From assembly GCA_007128995.1 (NCBI GenBank), contig SKWJ01000147.1:1-8270 (forward strand): a stretch of DNA of 8,270 nt, given 5' to 3'. This DNA comes from Paracoccaceae bacterium. Its GTDB lineage: Bacteria; Pseudomonadota; Alphaproteobacteria; Rhodobacterales; Rhodobacteraceae. The translations under genes were made by a program, and so were the position numbers. The notes under the pieces are model-generated. The model worked only from the letters and a program-made list of their open reading frames with translations. It searched no databases and was not told where the DNA came from. Position 1 is the stretch's first letter, and every line of letters starts with the position of its first letter. Shown in pieces: positions 1 to 6,906 of the stretch.

Positions 1-341
1 ACATTTTCGTGCGCACTGTGTGTGCAACGTGTCGTCGTAGAGGGGCAAATTCTGGCATACTGCGCCGTAATCCAGCGTAGTCATATCCGCCGCCAGCATT
101 TTGCCCAATGAAGAATATCTAGTATAAAGCAATATGTTAGAATGAGAGGCGGCCCAATGATGGATGGCAGCGATTTGGTCGGTGTTTCAGTTGGTTAGAC
201 TGTATCCTGTGCAGTGCATGTTCATGTTGTGATTGCGCAATTTCGTGCTGCGTCGCGTTCCTACGAAAGGATCGCACCATCTAAACGTGGGATCAAACAC
301 CGCGATTAACCCGCTGTCCACGGCACCGGCAACAGCTCTAC
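1..341. other. Left-end region without a supportable gene
   Basis: This stretch lies 3' of the minus-strand dehydrogenase gene. It is visibly less GC-rich than the genes, especially around 105-160, and I recognise no protein in any frame. On the minus strand an open frame begins with ATG at 99-97 and runs off the left edge (33 codons, starting MLAADMTTLDYG). It has no convincing ribosome binding site and no family I know, so I do not call it a gene. A second minus-strand open stretch of about 45 codons between roughly 340 and 190 has no start and stops before 185. I found no GC-rich hairpin with a T-tract that would serve as a clear terminator for the dehydrogenase gene. Confidence 0.5.
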
Positions 342-1415
342 TCACTCCAGAGCGCTCGCAATCGCCTTGCCGCAGATTTCGGTATCTGCAGTTCCTCCGA
401 GGTCCCGGGTCCGCAAGCTGGTCTCTGCAAGTGTGGCCTCGATGGCTTCCACTATTTCTTTTCCGGCCTGCTCGTGCCCCAGATGTTCAAGCATCATGGC
501 GCCGGCCCAGATCTGACCTACGGGATTGGCGATGCCCTGTCCGGCAATATCGGGCGCCGAGCCATGAACCGGCTCGAACAGAGAAGGATACTCGCGCTCG
601 GGATTTACATTGGCGGACGGTGCAATGCCGATGGTGCCGGTGCAGGCAGGGCCAAGGTCCGACAGGATGTCGCCGAAGAGGTTTGACGCCACAACAACGT
701 CGAAGCGATCCGGGTTCAGGACGAAATGCGCTGCCAGAATATCTATGTGATATTTATCCCAGTCGACCTCCGGGTAAGACTTCGCCACTTCTTCAACCCG
801 GTTGTCCCAGTATGGCATCGTGATTGATATTCCGTTTGACTTTGTAGCCGAAGTCAGTCGCTTGCGATCGCGCCGACTGGCCAAGGCAAAAGCATAACGA
901 AGCACTCTATCAACCCCAACTCTACTCATGACTGTCTCTTGAATTACGATTTCGCGGTCAGTGCCCGTGAACATTGAACCGCCAATCGACGAGTATTCGC
1001 CTTCTGTATTTTCCCGGACGATCAGGAAATCTATGTCACCTGGTTCTCGACCGGAAAGCGGGCACGGCACACCAGGCATAAGGCGCGCGGGGCGCAGGCA
1101 GACATACTGGTCGAACTGGCGTCGGAACTGGATCAGTGAGCCCCAAAGCGAGACATGGTCTGGCACCAGTTCCGGCCACCCTACCGCTCCGAAGTAGATT
1201 GCATCATGTCCGCCGATCAGATCCTGCCAGTCCTCGGGCATCATGATGCCGTGCTTCCGGTAGTAGTCACAAGACGCGAAATCAAACTCGTCAAATTCAA
1301 GATTAATACCATGGCGTCTGGCAGCGGCTTCTAGAACACGCATGCCCTCGGGCATCACTTCTCGACCGATGCCATCACCGGGAATTATTGCGATTTTCAG
1401 ACTGTTCTGCACCAT
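342..1415 (-). CDS. ttuC: Tartrate dehydrogenase / D-malate dehydrogenase (decarboxylating), TtuC/DmlA type
   Basis: This is an NAD-dependent cytoplasmic enzyme of the isocitrate/isopropylmalate dehydrogenase family. The family oxidises a 2-hydroxy-dicarboxylate and decarboxylates it with Mn2+ or Mg2+; TtuC/DmlA members act on tartrate, D-malate and related acids. The 357 residues match the usual full length (about 350-360). Visible motifs are GDGIG (13-17), QFRRQFDQYVCLRP (96-109) with substrate-binding arginines, MPGVPCPL (113-120), RENTEGEYS (134-142), catalytic Lys192, Asp225, metal-binding Asp249 and Asp253 in NLFGDILSDLGP, and the cofactor loop EPVHGSAPDIAG (281-292). The LRPxRLMPGVPCPL and RENTEGEYSSIGG segments favour the TtuC/DmlA group over LeuB or Icd. 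The start is ATG at 1415-1413, with AGGGG (1428-1424) eight bases upstream. The gene is divergent from the TAXI transporter and probably belongs to the same catabolic unit. Family call is firm; the true substrate is not resolved. Confidence 0.92.
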   Translation of the reverse strand: MVQNSLKIAIIPGDGIGREVMPEGMRVLEAAARRHGINLEFDEFDFASCDYYRKHGIMMPEDWQDLIGGHDAIYFGAVGWPELVPDHVSLWGSLIQFRRQFDQYVCLRPARLMPGVPCPLSGREPGDIDFLIVRENTEGEYSSIGGSMFTGTDREIVIQETVMSRVGVDRVLRYAFALASRRDRKRLTSATKSNGISITMPYWDNRVEEVAKSYPEVDWDKYHIDILAAHFVLNPDRFDVVVASNLFGDILSDLGPACTGTIGIAPSANVNPEREYPSLFEPVHGSAPDIAGQGIANPVGQIWAGAMMLEHLGHEQAGKEIVEAIEATLAETSLRTRDLGGTADTEICGKAIASALE

Positions 1416-1500
1416 TTGTGTTGCCCCTGTAGACTGATGGCGTGATTAACTTCGTCGTGGTTTGTTGCGCTGGCATAGCTTGCGCCCATGGCTCCCTTCT

Positions 1501-1668
1501 GAGTCACGGCTCGTCAGGACGGCAAGCGTTTCTCCGAGCATTTTGCAGGTAAACGCAACGCAGACGGCGCTGCAATCCGAGGCTGCCCGGGCCGCCGCGG
1601 AGCGGATCGGGCAAGGCCAGATGCTCGTCAAGACCGAAAACTTCAAGGTTGATCAACCACAAAAATAG
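1501..1668 (+). pseudogene. Possible 3' remnant of an unidentified gene
   Basis: An open plus-strand frame that ends in TAG at 1666-1668 shows strong G/C preference in third codon positions from about 1530 to 1650 and an alanine/glutamate-rich helical stretch (ALQSEAARAAAERIGQGQ) before a polar tail. This is the kind of composition a real gene end would have, but the 5' part has no supportable start, the length is only about 55 codons, and I cannot name a family. The opposite strand is also open here, so the signal could be chance in GC-rich DNA. I list it as a weak candidate remnant of a gene that once lay upstream of the transporter. Confidence 0.2.
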
Positions 1669-1674
1669 TATACT
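1647..1674. promoter_or_regulatory. Two adjacent palindromes, candidate operator
   Basis: A perfect 12-base palindrome GGTTGATCAACC (1647-1658) is followed after eight bases by a perfect 8-base palindrome AGTATACT (1667-1674); their centres are 18 bases apart. Both lie about 175-200 bases upstream of the solute-binding protein start and about 230-260 bases upstream of the dehydrogenase start, inside the shared divergent spacer. Short dyads of this size are typical operators for dimeric helix-turn-helix regulators such as GntR, LacI or IclR family proteins, which often control such catabolic clusters. TATACT within the second dyad resembles a -10 box. No regulator gene lies in the window, so the binding protein is unknown. 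Confidence 0.4.
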
Positions 1675-1834
1675 GTAGACATAATGCCATCGCTCAGAGC
1701 GGTTGTCGAGCACCCCATTTCACACAAATCTCGCGGGGCAGTGGGGTGGAAGGCGATCGTAGGGACGAACTGGCAGACCGCAGTTCAGGCCATGACCTGA
1801 ACACAATAAAAGCTTGATACTGAAAATGAAGCAC

Positions 1835-1840
1835 GGAGGT
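1835..1840 (+). promoter_or_regulatory. Strong ribosome binding site for the TAXI binding protein
   Basis: GGAGGT lies seven bases before ATG 1848. This near-perfect Shine-Dalgarno sequence fixes the start and argues against the in-frame ATG six codons later (1866). It fits high expression of a periplasmic binding protein. Confidence 0.85.
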
Positions 1841-1847
1841 AAGAACG

Positions 1848-2840
1848 ATGACCATTCCACTTGAAATGAGGGGCGCATGTGCTGCCCTGACATGCGCGTT
1901 CGCAGTCGCTGCGGGCAGTGGCGCCATCGCGCAGGAAAGGATCTCGGGTGTCGAGATCATCTCTGGAAGCCCGACGGGTGGGTGGTTCCCTGTCGCTTCC
2001 ATGCTGGCAGAACGAGTCAATGAAAACTACGCGGGGCAACCGACTTCGGTCGTTCCCGGGGCCGGTGGCGTCGGCAACCCACTGCGGGTGGGTACGGGAC
2101 AGTCTGACATCGGTATTTCCTACGGGCCGTTTCTCATGCTTGCGCGCGAGGGCAGCAATGACCTTTACCAAGAGGCGTTCCCGGAACTTCGCGCCATCTC
2201 GGGTATGACGGCAAACGCGTTGCACATCGTCGGGGTAGGTGACATGGCGTTCGACACAATCGCAGCGGAGACACCATCACTGGCTGTCGCCACCGGGCCA
2301 ACGGGCTCGACGGAGCTCTTTACTCTGAGTGAAGTGTTCAGTGTCTACGATTTGTCATTCGACGACATCGAGGAATGGGGTGGCAGTGTCCAGCTCCTGA
2401 ACACGTCAGGTCGTGCTGATGGCTGGAGCAACCGGCAGTTCGACATGGTCAACTTCTTCATCAACCCGCCTGCCGCCCAAGTCGTGCAGCTCATGTCGGC
2501 GCGGCCCAATTCGCGGATCATGTCGCTGTCGGAAGCAGCCACGGACACGCTTGTTGAGCGCTGGGGAATGCTGCCTGTGACGATCCCCGCTGGCACATAT
2601 CCCAATCAGGATGAAGACGTGCTGACGGTGGGAATGCCGTATGTCTACTTCGCGACCACGGAACTCGATGACGACTATGTATACAATTTCACCAAGGCCG
2701 TCGCCGAGAATCATGAGCGGCTGATTTCGACCCATGCGTCCTTCGAGGAATGGAACCCCGAGACCATGGCTGAAGGGCTCGGCATTCCTCTGCACGCTGG
2801 TGCCGAGCGGTACTATCGCGAGCGCGGTTGGATCGACTGA
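1848..2840 (+). CDS. TAXI family TRAP transporter solute-binding protein
   Basis: This is the periplasmic substrate-capture subunit of a TRAP transporter of the TAXI (TRAP-associated extracytoplasmic immunogenic protein) type, which hands its ligand to the membrane permease encoded next. The 330 residues match the family's usual size. Residues 1-28 form a signal peptide: a short N-terminus with Arg8, a hydrophobic Ala-rich core, and an AIA|QE cleavage site after residue 28. The cysteines at 11 and 16 do not form a lipobox, so the mature protein should be soluble. The mature N-terminus has the TAXI ligand-binding signature GSPTGGWFPVASMLAE (40-55), followed by PGAGGVGNPLRVGTGQSDIG (70-89), the region that recognises small acids. 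A hairpin with a T-tract follows the stop. The ligand cannot be read from sequence; known TAXI ligands include glutamate-like and other carboxylic acids. Confidence 0.9.
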   Translation: MTIPLEMRGACAALTCAFAVAAGSGAIAQERISGVEIISGSPTGGWFPVASMLAERVNENYAGQPTSVVPGAGGVGNPLRVGTGQSDIGISYGPFLMLAREGSNDLYQEAFPELRAISGMTANALHIVGVGDMAFDTIAAETPSLAVATGPTGSTELFTLSEVFSVYDLSFDDIEEWGGSVQLLNTSGRADGWSNRQFDMVNFFINPPAAQVVQLMSARPNSRIMSLSEAATDTLVERWGMLPVTIPAGTYPNQDEDVLTVGMPYVYFATTELDDDYVYNFTKAVAENHERLISTHASFEEWNPETMAEGLGIPLHAGAERYYRERGWID

Positions 2841-2885
2841 ACTTGGAACGCCAAGTCGGGGGGGCTCTGTGTAGCCCCCTCTGTT
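2841..2885 (+). terminator. Hairpin with T-tract between binding protein and permease
   Basis: One base after the binding-protein stop, ACTTGG (2841-2846) and CCAAGT (2851-2856) can form a six-pair stem with a four-base loop. Directly after it, GGGGGCT (2860-2866) pairs with AGCCCCC (2873-2879) around a six-base loop, followed by TCTGTTTTT (2880-2888). The second hairpin is a good intrinsic terminator. Because the permease follows in the same direction with no obvious promoter in the remaining 80 bases, it probably acts as a partial terminator or a 3' mRNA stabiliser that gives more binding protein than permease. Confidence 0.75.
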
Positions 2886-2950
2886 TTTCGCCCATTCCCG
2901 TGTTGAACATCCCCGGCAGGGTAACGCTATCGCCTGCTGCCGTTGCCAAT

Positions 2951-2955
2951 GGAGG
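2951..2955 (+). promoter_or_regulatory. Ribosome binding site for the TRAP permease, GTG start
   Basis: GGAGG lies 12 bases before the GTG at 2968, a longer gap than usual. The protein from this GTG begins MIPKHFFSWL. No better start lies near, because the upstream ATG at 2949 is in another frame. The weak spacing and the GTG start suggest lower translation than for the binding protein. Confidence 0.6.
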
Positions 2956-2967
2956 CAGAGAGAGATC

Positions 2968-4995
2968 GTGATTCCCAAGCACTTTTTTTCCTGGCTAGCC
3001 ACCGATCCCGAACGCTTCGAAGAGACACGCGAACGAGCCTTTCCAGGTGGGCAGAGGCAGCCTTCCGGGGGTGTTGGGCTCTTTATAACGCTGTGCTGCG
3101 CGGGGCTTGCGGTTTTCACACTCTGGCAGGCCCTTGTGGCACCGATCCCGGCCATCAAGCTGCGCGCAAGCCACTTGGCTGTCGTTATCCCGATGATCTT
3201 CCTTCTCTACCCGATGTTTCAGTCGCGCAAGGGCGATCAGCCCCGGCTCTTCGACTGGGTGCTCGCCATACTTGGCTGCGCTGCTTTCGTCTGGGTGATC
3301 TTGAACTACAGTCGGTTCCAGGCACGTTTCGCCTATTACGACCCCATCTTGCCCCTCGACATGGCGTTTGGCGTCTTGGCGATCGCACTGGTGCTGGAGG
3401 CCACCCGCCGCACCGTGGGCATGTCCATCGTTGTTCTGAACCTCTTCTTTATTTTCTACGCGCTCACAGGGCCGTATTGGCCTGGCCTCTTCGAGCATCG
3501 GGGAACGACCCCGGTTCGGTTGGTCGAACACCTTTACATGCTTTCGGATGGTATCTTCAACTTTATCACCGGAATCACCGCGACCTTCCTGTTCACATTC
3601 CTGATGTTCGGCGCTTTTCTCCGTGTTTCCGGCGGTGACCGCATCTTCACCGATCTTGCTCTCGCCATCGCCGGGGCCAAACGTGGGGGCCCCGCAAAGG
3701 TCTCGATCATTGCCAGTGCCATGATGGGGATGCTGTCTGGCAGCACCGTCAGCAATGTCGCCACCACCGGAACAATGACAATTCCGATGATGAAGCGCAC
3801 CGGCTTCAAGCCTCATGAGGCCGGAGCCATCGAGTCGTCCGCCTCGCTCGGCGGGGCGATGACACCCCCGCTGATGGGCGCTGGTATCTTCATCATGTCC
3901 GCGATGACAGGAGAAGCTCTGACGACGATCATGCTCTACTCGATCGTACCGGCTCTGCTCTACTTCCTGTCACTCTATGCTTATGTCGAATTCAAGGCGC
4001 GGAAGAAGGGTCTTGCCGGACTGCCTGCGGATGAACTGCCGCGTTTGAAGGAAGTGCTCATCAACGGCGGACATATCTTCCTGCCCGTTTTCCTCCTGAT
4101 CTACTTGCTGATCATCGGTTTCACGCCGTTTTACGCAAGCGCTGCGTCGGTGGTGTTCGTGTTTGTGATAAGCTGGGCACGGAAGCCGACACGGATTACC
4201 CCGAAGCTCCTGATTCTTGCGCTCGAGGCGTCGTCGCGGGTGGTGATCACTATCTCGGCGCTCTCTGTAAGTGCGGCAATGATCTATGGTGTGATCACAA
4301 TGACGGGGCTTCTGGGAAAAGTATCTTCGATAATTCTGGCGTTGTCCGGTGGGTCATTGTTCATTGCGCTCATATTGATCGCGCTGATGTCATATGTCCT
4401 GGGTATGGGGTTGCCTGTCACGGCCTCATATGTCCTCATCGCAGCGCTCGCAGCCCCTGCGCTCGGTGATCTTGGGTTGAGCATTCTGGCCGCTCATCTG
4501 ATCATTTTCTGGTTCAGCCAGGACAGTACGATCACGCCACCAATCTGTATGACAGCCTTTGTGGCGGCCAGGATCGCCAAAGCCCCACCAATGCGGACAG
4601 GTTGGGAGGCAGTGAAAATTTCCAAGGCACTCTATGTCGTGCCATTCATGTTCGCCTACTCTCAACTCCTGTCGGACGACTGGTTTGAAGTTGCTTTCGA
4701 TGCGCTGCCACTCGCTGCACTCTTCCTTACACTTCCGATGTTGGTCGAAGGTCATGCACACAAGCCCATGACCCTGTTGCAAAGGTTGGCTTTGATTGTG
4801 CCGCTCGGGCTGTTCTTGACGTCGGCAGTTCTTGCGTCTGGTCCGGGCATTGTGTGGTTGCTCGCGGGGCTGGTGAGCGTCGGTGCGATCCTTTTGTGGA
4901 CTCATCTTCGCCCGGGCGAGAGTATCATGCAGGCCGAAGTACAGATGGTCCAGGCGGCGACGGCAGACCCGGTGGCCACACCGCACGGGAAATAA
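2968..4995 (+). CDS. TRAP transporter permease, fused 4TM/12TM (DctQ-DctM fusion), TAXI type
   Basis: This inner-membrane protein is the secondary transporter that imports the substrate delivered by the TAXI binding protein, driven by an ion gradient (Na+ or H+ in the family). It is a fusion of the small DctQ-like and large DctM-like subunits, normal for TAXI systems, and 675 residues is a typical length. Hydrophobic segments at roughly 34-57, 68-84, 95-113 and 134-168 form the small-subunit part. The rest is the large subunit with further helices up to about 645. Family motifs include GSTVSNVATTGTMTIPMMKR (258-277), GGAMTPPLMGAGIF (295-308), LGMGLPVTASYV (478-489) and STITPP (520-525), with pseudo-symmetric TPP turns at 299-301 and 523-525. 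The stretch FSQDSTITPP (516-525) differs from the SDITPP-like form common in relatives. The C-terminal 25 residues are polar and probably cytoplasmic. The start is GTG. Confidence 0.93.
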   Translation: MIPKHFFSWLATDPERFEETRERAFPGGQRQPSGGVGLFITLCCAGLAVFTLWQALVAPIPAIKLRASHLAVVIPMIFLLYPMFQSRKGDQPRLFDWVLAILGCAAFVWVILNYSRFQARFAYYDPILPLDMAFGVLAIALVLEATRRTVGMSIVVLNLFFIFYALTGPYWPGLFEHRGTTPVRLVEHLYMLSDGIFNFITGITATFLFTFLMFGAFLRVSGGDRIFTDLALAIAGAKRGGPAKVSIIASAMMGMLSGSTVSNVATTGTMTIPMMKRTGFKPHEAGAIESSASLGGAMTPPLMGAGIFIMSAMTGEALTTIMLYSIVPALLYFLSLYAYVEFKARKKGLAGLPADELPRLKEVLINGGHIFLPVFLLIYLLIIGFTPFYASAASVVFVFVISWARKPTRITPKLLILALEASSRVVITISALSVSAAMIYGVITMTGLLGKVSSIILALSGGSLFIALILIALMSYVLGMGLPVTASYVLIAALAAPALGDLGLSILAAHLIIFWFSQDSTITPPICMTAFVAARIAKAPPMRTGWEAVKISKALYVVPFMFAYSQLLSDDWFEVAFDALPLAALFLTLPMLVEGHAHKPMTLLQRLALIVPLGLFLTSAVLASGPGIVWLLAGLVSVGAILLWTHLRPGESIMQAEVQMVQAATADPVATPHGK

Positions 4996-5013
4996 GCACT
5001 GAACCGCTGCGGA

Positions 5014-5054
5014 GATCAGGGCGACCGGACTTGAGCAAGTCGTGCGCCCTGATC
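5014..5054. terminator. Long stem-loop in the convergent spacer, candidate bidirectional terminator
   Basis: Arms GATCAGGGCG (5014-5023) and CGCCCTGATC (5045-5054) are perfect 10-base inverted repeats. Inside them GACTT (5028-5032) and AAGTC (5037-5041) form a second stem around a GAGC loop, with a small internal loop between the two stems. The element starts 18 bases after the permease stop and lies about 110 bases beyond the end of the minus-strand operon. It has no clear T-tract on either strand, so it may stop RNA polymerase with Rho or protect 3' ends instead of acting as a classic intrinsic terminator. Confidence 0.55.
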
Positions 5055-5163
5055 CATTATGATGTGCCCGGTTAATCCGGCGCCAGCATACCAGAACGAC
5101 CTGAAACGGCGCGGGCGGACCATCAACACATGGGTAGGCTCGCTACATGAAAGACGTCACACG

Positions 5164-5988
5164 CTATCGCTCTGCGACCAGCTTCTCTAGTCGCTTCATC
5201 CACCCAAGCCCGTCTGCTGTAGGCCCGCATGGGCGGTATTCAGCCGCCATCCAACCGTCATATCCGGCGTGATGTAATTGCGCGAGCATCGAAAGACAGG
5301 CACCCGTGTCCCCGCAGCCGTCAGGCTCGTGGCGTCCGGGGATCCCGGCAAACTGCAGATGCCCGATCTTGCCCCTGTAACGCGCAAAATCAGCGATCAC
5401 ATTACCTCCGTCCATGCGCATGTGATAGAGATCGAACATCAACCGCAGGTTCGGGGCACCGACCTCATCGATAATCGCGGCGGCCTGTGCGTTCGAGCGC
5501 AGAAAATACGCGCCGTTTTCTTGTCGGTTCAGTGGCTCGATCAACAACGTCACACTGTGCCGAGCCGCCTTTGCGGCACTGCGCCGCAGATGCGATACAA
5601 AACAGGCATGGGCTGCGGGATCGGCGGCATCCGCGTTGCCCGGCTTGACGTGGATGGCGCGCCCGCCTGCCAGAAGCAGATATTCCAGCGCCTCGTCGAA
5701 CCGGTGTTCGGCTTCGGTTTCGTGTCCGGGAATGGCGGCCATGCCGGTATCCTGAGGTCCCAGGCGCTGCACGGCAGTGTTTATGCTCAGGATCGGGATT
5801 TGAGCGTCTGCCAAAGCTGTACGAAGGTCATCGGGCGAGGTCTGATACGGATAGTGACACTCGACGGCGGCGAAGCCCGCTCGCGCCGCCGCGGACGGGC
5901 GATCCAGGAACGGACTCTCCGCAAACATCCATGTCACGCTCGCGGCCAATCGCGGGCTGGCGTGCCGGACGGGCGAGGTCTTGCTCAT
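5164..5988 (-). CDS. hyi: Hydroxypyruvate isomerase family protein (Hyi/OtnI-like, TIM barrel)
   Basis: This enzyme belongs to the AP-endonuclease-2-type TIM-barrel sugar isomerases. Hyi interconverts hydroxypyruvate and tartronate semialdehyde; OtnI isomerises 2-oxo-tetronates. The 274 residues are slightly longer than usual (about 258-265) because of about 12 extra N-terminal residues. Likely metal ligands, by alignment in mind with E. coli Hyi, are Glu151 (LIEPLN), Asp186 (MFDLYHM), Gln212 (HLQFAGIPGRHEPD) and Glu250 (AAEYRP). The family C-terminal signature GYDGWMAAEYRPCGPTADGL (242-261) is present. After HEPD the usual GE-I/V-x-Y-P segment is replaced by GCGDTGACLSML, so substrate preference may differ. 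The start codon overlaps the stop of the BKACE gene as ATGA, which indicates translational coupling and a shared pathway. Neither gcl/glxR nor otnK/otnC is nearby, so the natural substrate is open. Confidence 0.87.
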   Translation of the reverse strand: MSKTSPVRHASPRLAASVTWMFAESPFLDRPSAAARAGFAAVECHYPYQTSPDDLRTALADAQIPILSINTAVQRLGPQDTGMAAIPGHETEAEHRFDEALEYLLLAGGRAIHVKPGNADAADPAAHACFVSHLRRSAAKAARHSVTLLIEPLNRQENGAYFLRSNAQAAAIIDEVGAPNLRLMFDLYHMRMDGGNVIADFARYRGKIGHLQFAGIPGRHEPDGCGDTGACLSMLAQLHHAGYDGWMAAEYRPCGPTADGLGWMKRLEKLVAER

Positions 5989-6857
5989 TCGAGTTCCAGG
6001 ATGCGTCGTGCTTCGGCTGGTGTCGCCAGCGTCCCGCCCAGGTCATCGACAAGCTTGGCAGCTTTGCTTACCAGAGCGGCATTGTCGGGTGCCAGTTCCC
6101 CGCGACGAATGCTGATCATGTCCTCCATGCCGATCCGCACATGCCCTCCAAGCAGCCAGGCCTGTGCAAGCATCGGATATGCCATGCGCCCGATCCCGAA
6201 TCCGGCCCACACCGCGTTATCTGGCAGCAGACTGCGGGCGAAGACCATGGTCTCTGGCGTCGCGGCGAAACCCCAGCGCACACCGGTGACGACCTGCATC
6301 ATTGGCGGATCCGGGAGTATGCCATCTGATATCAGTCGCCGCGCGAAATGAATGTCTCCGCTATCAAAGACCTCCAGCTCTGGTTTGACCCCTGCGGCGA
6401 TAATCAGCTCGGCCATGCGCTGAACACTCCATGGCGCGTTGATTACCGCAGAATCTCCAGACCACATTGTGTTGAGGTCGAGCGTGCAGATATCGGGACG
6501 CAGATCCAAGACATGCGCCACGCGTTCCTCGGCGGGCATGAGGGTCGTCCCTTCCGCAGCGCGGCGCGGCTCTGAACGGTCGGGTACGAAGCGTTGTCCC
6601 GGCCCGGTGGTAAGATTGATAAGGATATCGCAATCCGAATCACGGATACGGTTCACTGTCTCGCGGTAATGCTCCAGTTCCATGCTCGGGCGCCCATCAG
6701 GATGACGCACATGGATGTGCGCGATTGATGCGCCGGCTGATGCCGCGTCTATTGCTGCGCGCGCAATCTGCTTGGGTGTGACAGGTATTGCCGGGTTCTG
6801 TTCCAACCGCGTCAAGTTGCCGGTAACTGCGACTGTGAGGATAGTAGGCTGTGGCAT
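5985..6857 (-). CDS. BKACE family beta-keto acid cleavage enzyme (DUF849)
   Basis: Members of this Zn-dependent TIM-barrel family (founder Kce, 3-keto-5-aminohexanoate cleavage enzyme) react a beta-keto acid with acetyl-CoA to give acetoacetate and a shortened acyl-CoA. From the ATG at 6857-6855 the protein has 290 residues, normal for the family. AGGA (6869-6866) lies eight bases upstream, so the in-frame start 42 codons further up, which would add a basic non-homologous extension overlapping the aminotransferase gene, is rejected. Motifs: VTGNLTR (11-17), Zn ligands in HIHVRHPDGRPS (47-58; His47, His49), NLTTGPG (81-87), ELEVFDSGD (160-168), and GGHVRIGMED (237-246), where Arg241, Glu245 and Asp246 match catalytic Arg, Zn-ligand Glu and catalytic Asp of Kce in spacing. 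Where relatives usually have EDN this one has EDM (Met247). It lies 49 bases after the aminotransferase and overlaps hyi by four bases. Substrate unknown. Confidence 0.9.
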   Translation of the reverse strand: MPQPTILTVAVTGNLTRLEQNPAIPVTPKQIARAAIDAASAGASIAHIHVRHPDGRPSMELEHYRETVNRIRDSDCDILINLTTGPGQRFVPDRSEPRRAAEGTTLMPAEERVAHVLDLRPDICTLDLNTMWSGDSAVINAPWSVQRMAELIIAAGVKPELEVFDSGDIHFARRLISDGILPDPPMMQVVTGVRWGFAATPETMVFARSLLPDNAVWAGFGIGRMAYPMLAQAWLLGGHVRIGMEDMISIRRGELAPDNAALVSKAAKLVDDLGGTLATPAEARRILELE

Positions 6858-6906
6858 CTGAGTTTTCCTGTTTGATGTCGCCTTCGACGGGGAGAACGAT
6901 GTCCAA

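Larger units (their letters stand above)
1416..1847. other. Divergent intergenic region with candidate operators and a possible gene remnant
   Basis: This 432-base spacer separates the minus-strand dehydrogenase from the plus-strand transporter, so it must hold promoters for both. Two palindromes at 1647-1674 are described separately. Between about 1501 and 1668 the plus strand has an open frame ending in TAG at 1666-1668, with mostly G or C in third codon positions, as in coding DNA here. Its C-terminal residues read AARAAAERIGQGQMLVKTEN. It lacks a ribosome binding site and a natural ATG, and I do not recognise it. A 38-codon plus-strand ORF (ATG at 1684, TGA at 1798-1800) also lacks a ribosome binding site. 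Promoter-like hexamers TATACT (1669-1674) and CATAAT (1680-1685) occur, but neither has a well-spaced -35 box. Confidence 0.5.

Noticed and set aside
233..823. Plus-strand open frame of 196 codons at the left end
   Set aside because: It mostly overlaps the dehydrogenase gene on the other strand, is Arg/Pro/Ser-rich without a family signature, and lacks a ribosome binding site.
1649..1685. Sigma-70-like promoter elements TTGATC and TATACT or CATAAT
   Set aside because: The spacings are 14 and 25 bases, outside the normal 16-18, so I do not call a promoter.
1684..1800. 38-codon plus-strand ORF in the divergent spacer
   Set aside because: No Shine-Dalgarno sequence, no recognisable protein, and such short ORFs are expected by chance.
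2914..2942. Inverted repeat CGGCAG / CTGCCG upstream of the permease
   Set aside because: Only six pairs with a 17-base loop, not followed by a T-tract and not covering the ribosome binding site; too weak to call as a regulator element.
2406..3816. Two long minus-strand open frames (2406-3158 and 2995-3816)
   Set aside because: They lie opposite the TAXI binding protein and permease genes, which have full family motifs; the antisense proteins are low-complexity and His/Arg/Gly-rich.
5278..6351. Long plus-strand open frame (357 codons) opposite hyi and the BKACE gene
   Set aside because: It is antisense to two clear family genes, has an Arg/Ser/Pro-rich composition and no recognisable domain; it is a by-product of GC-rich codon use.
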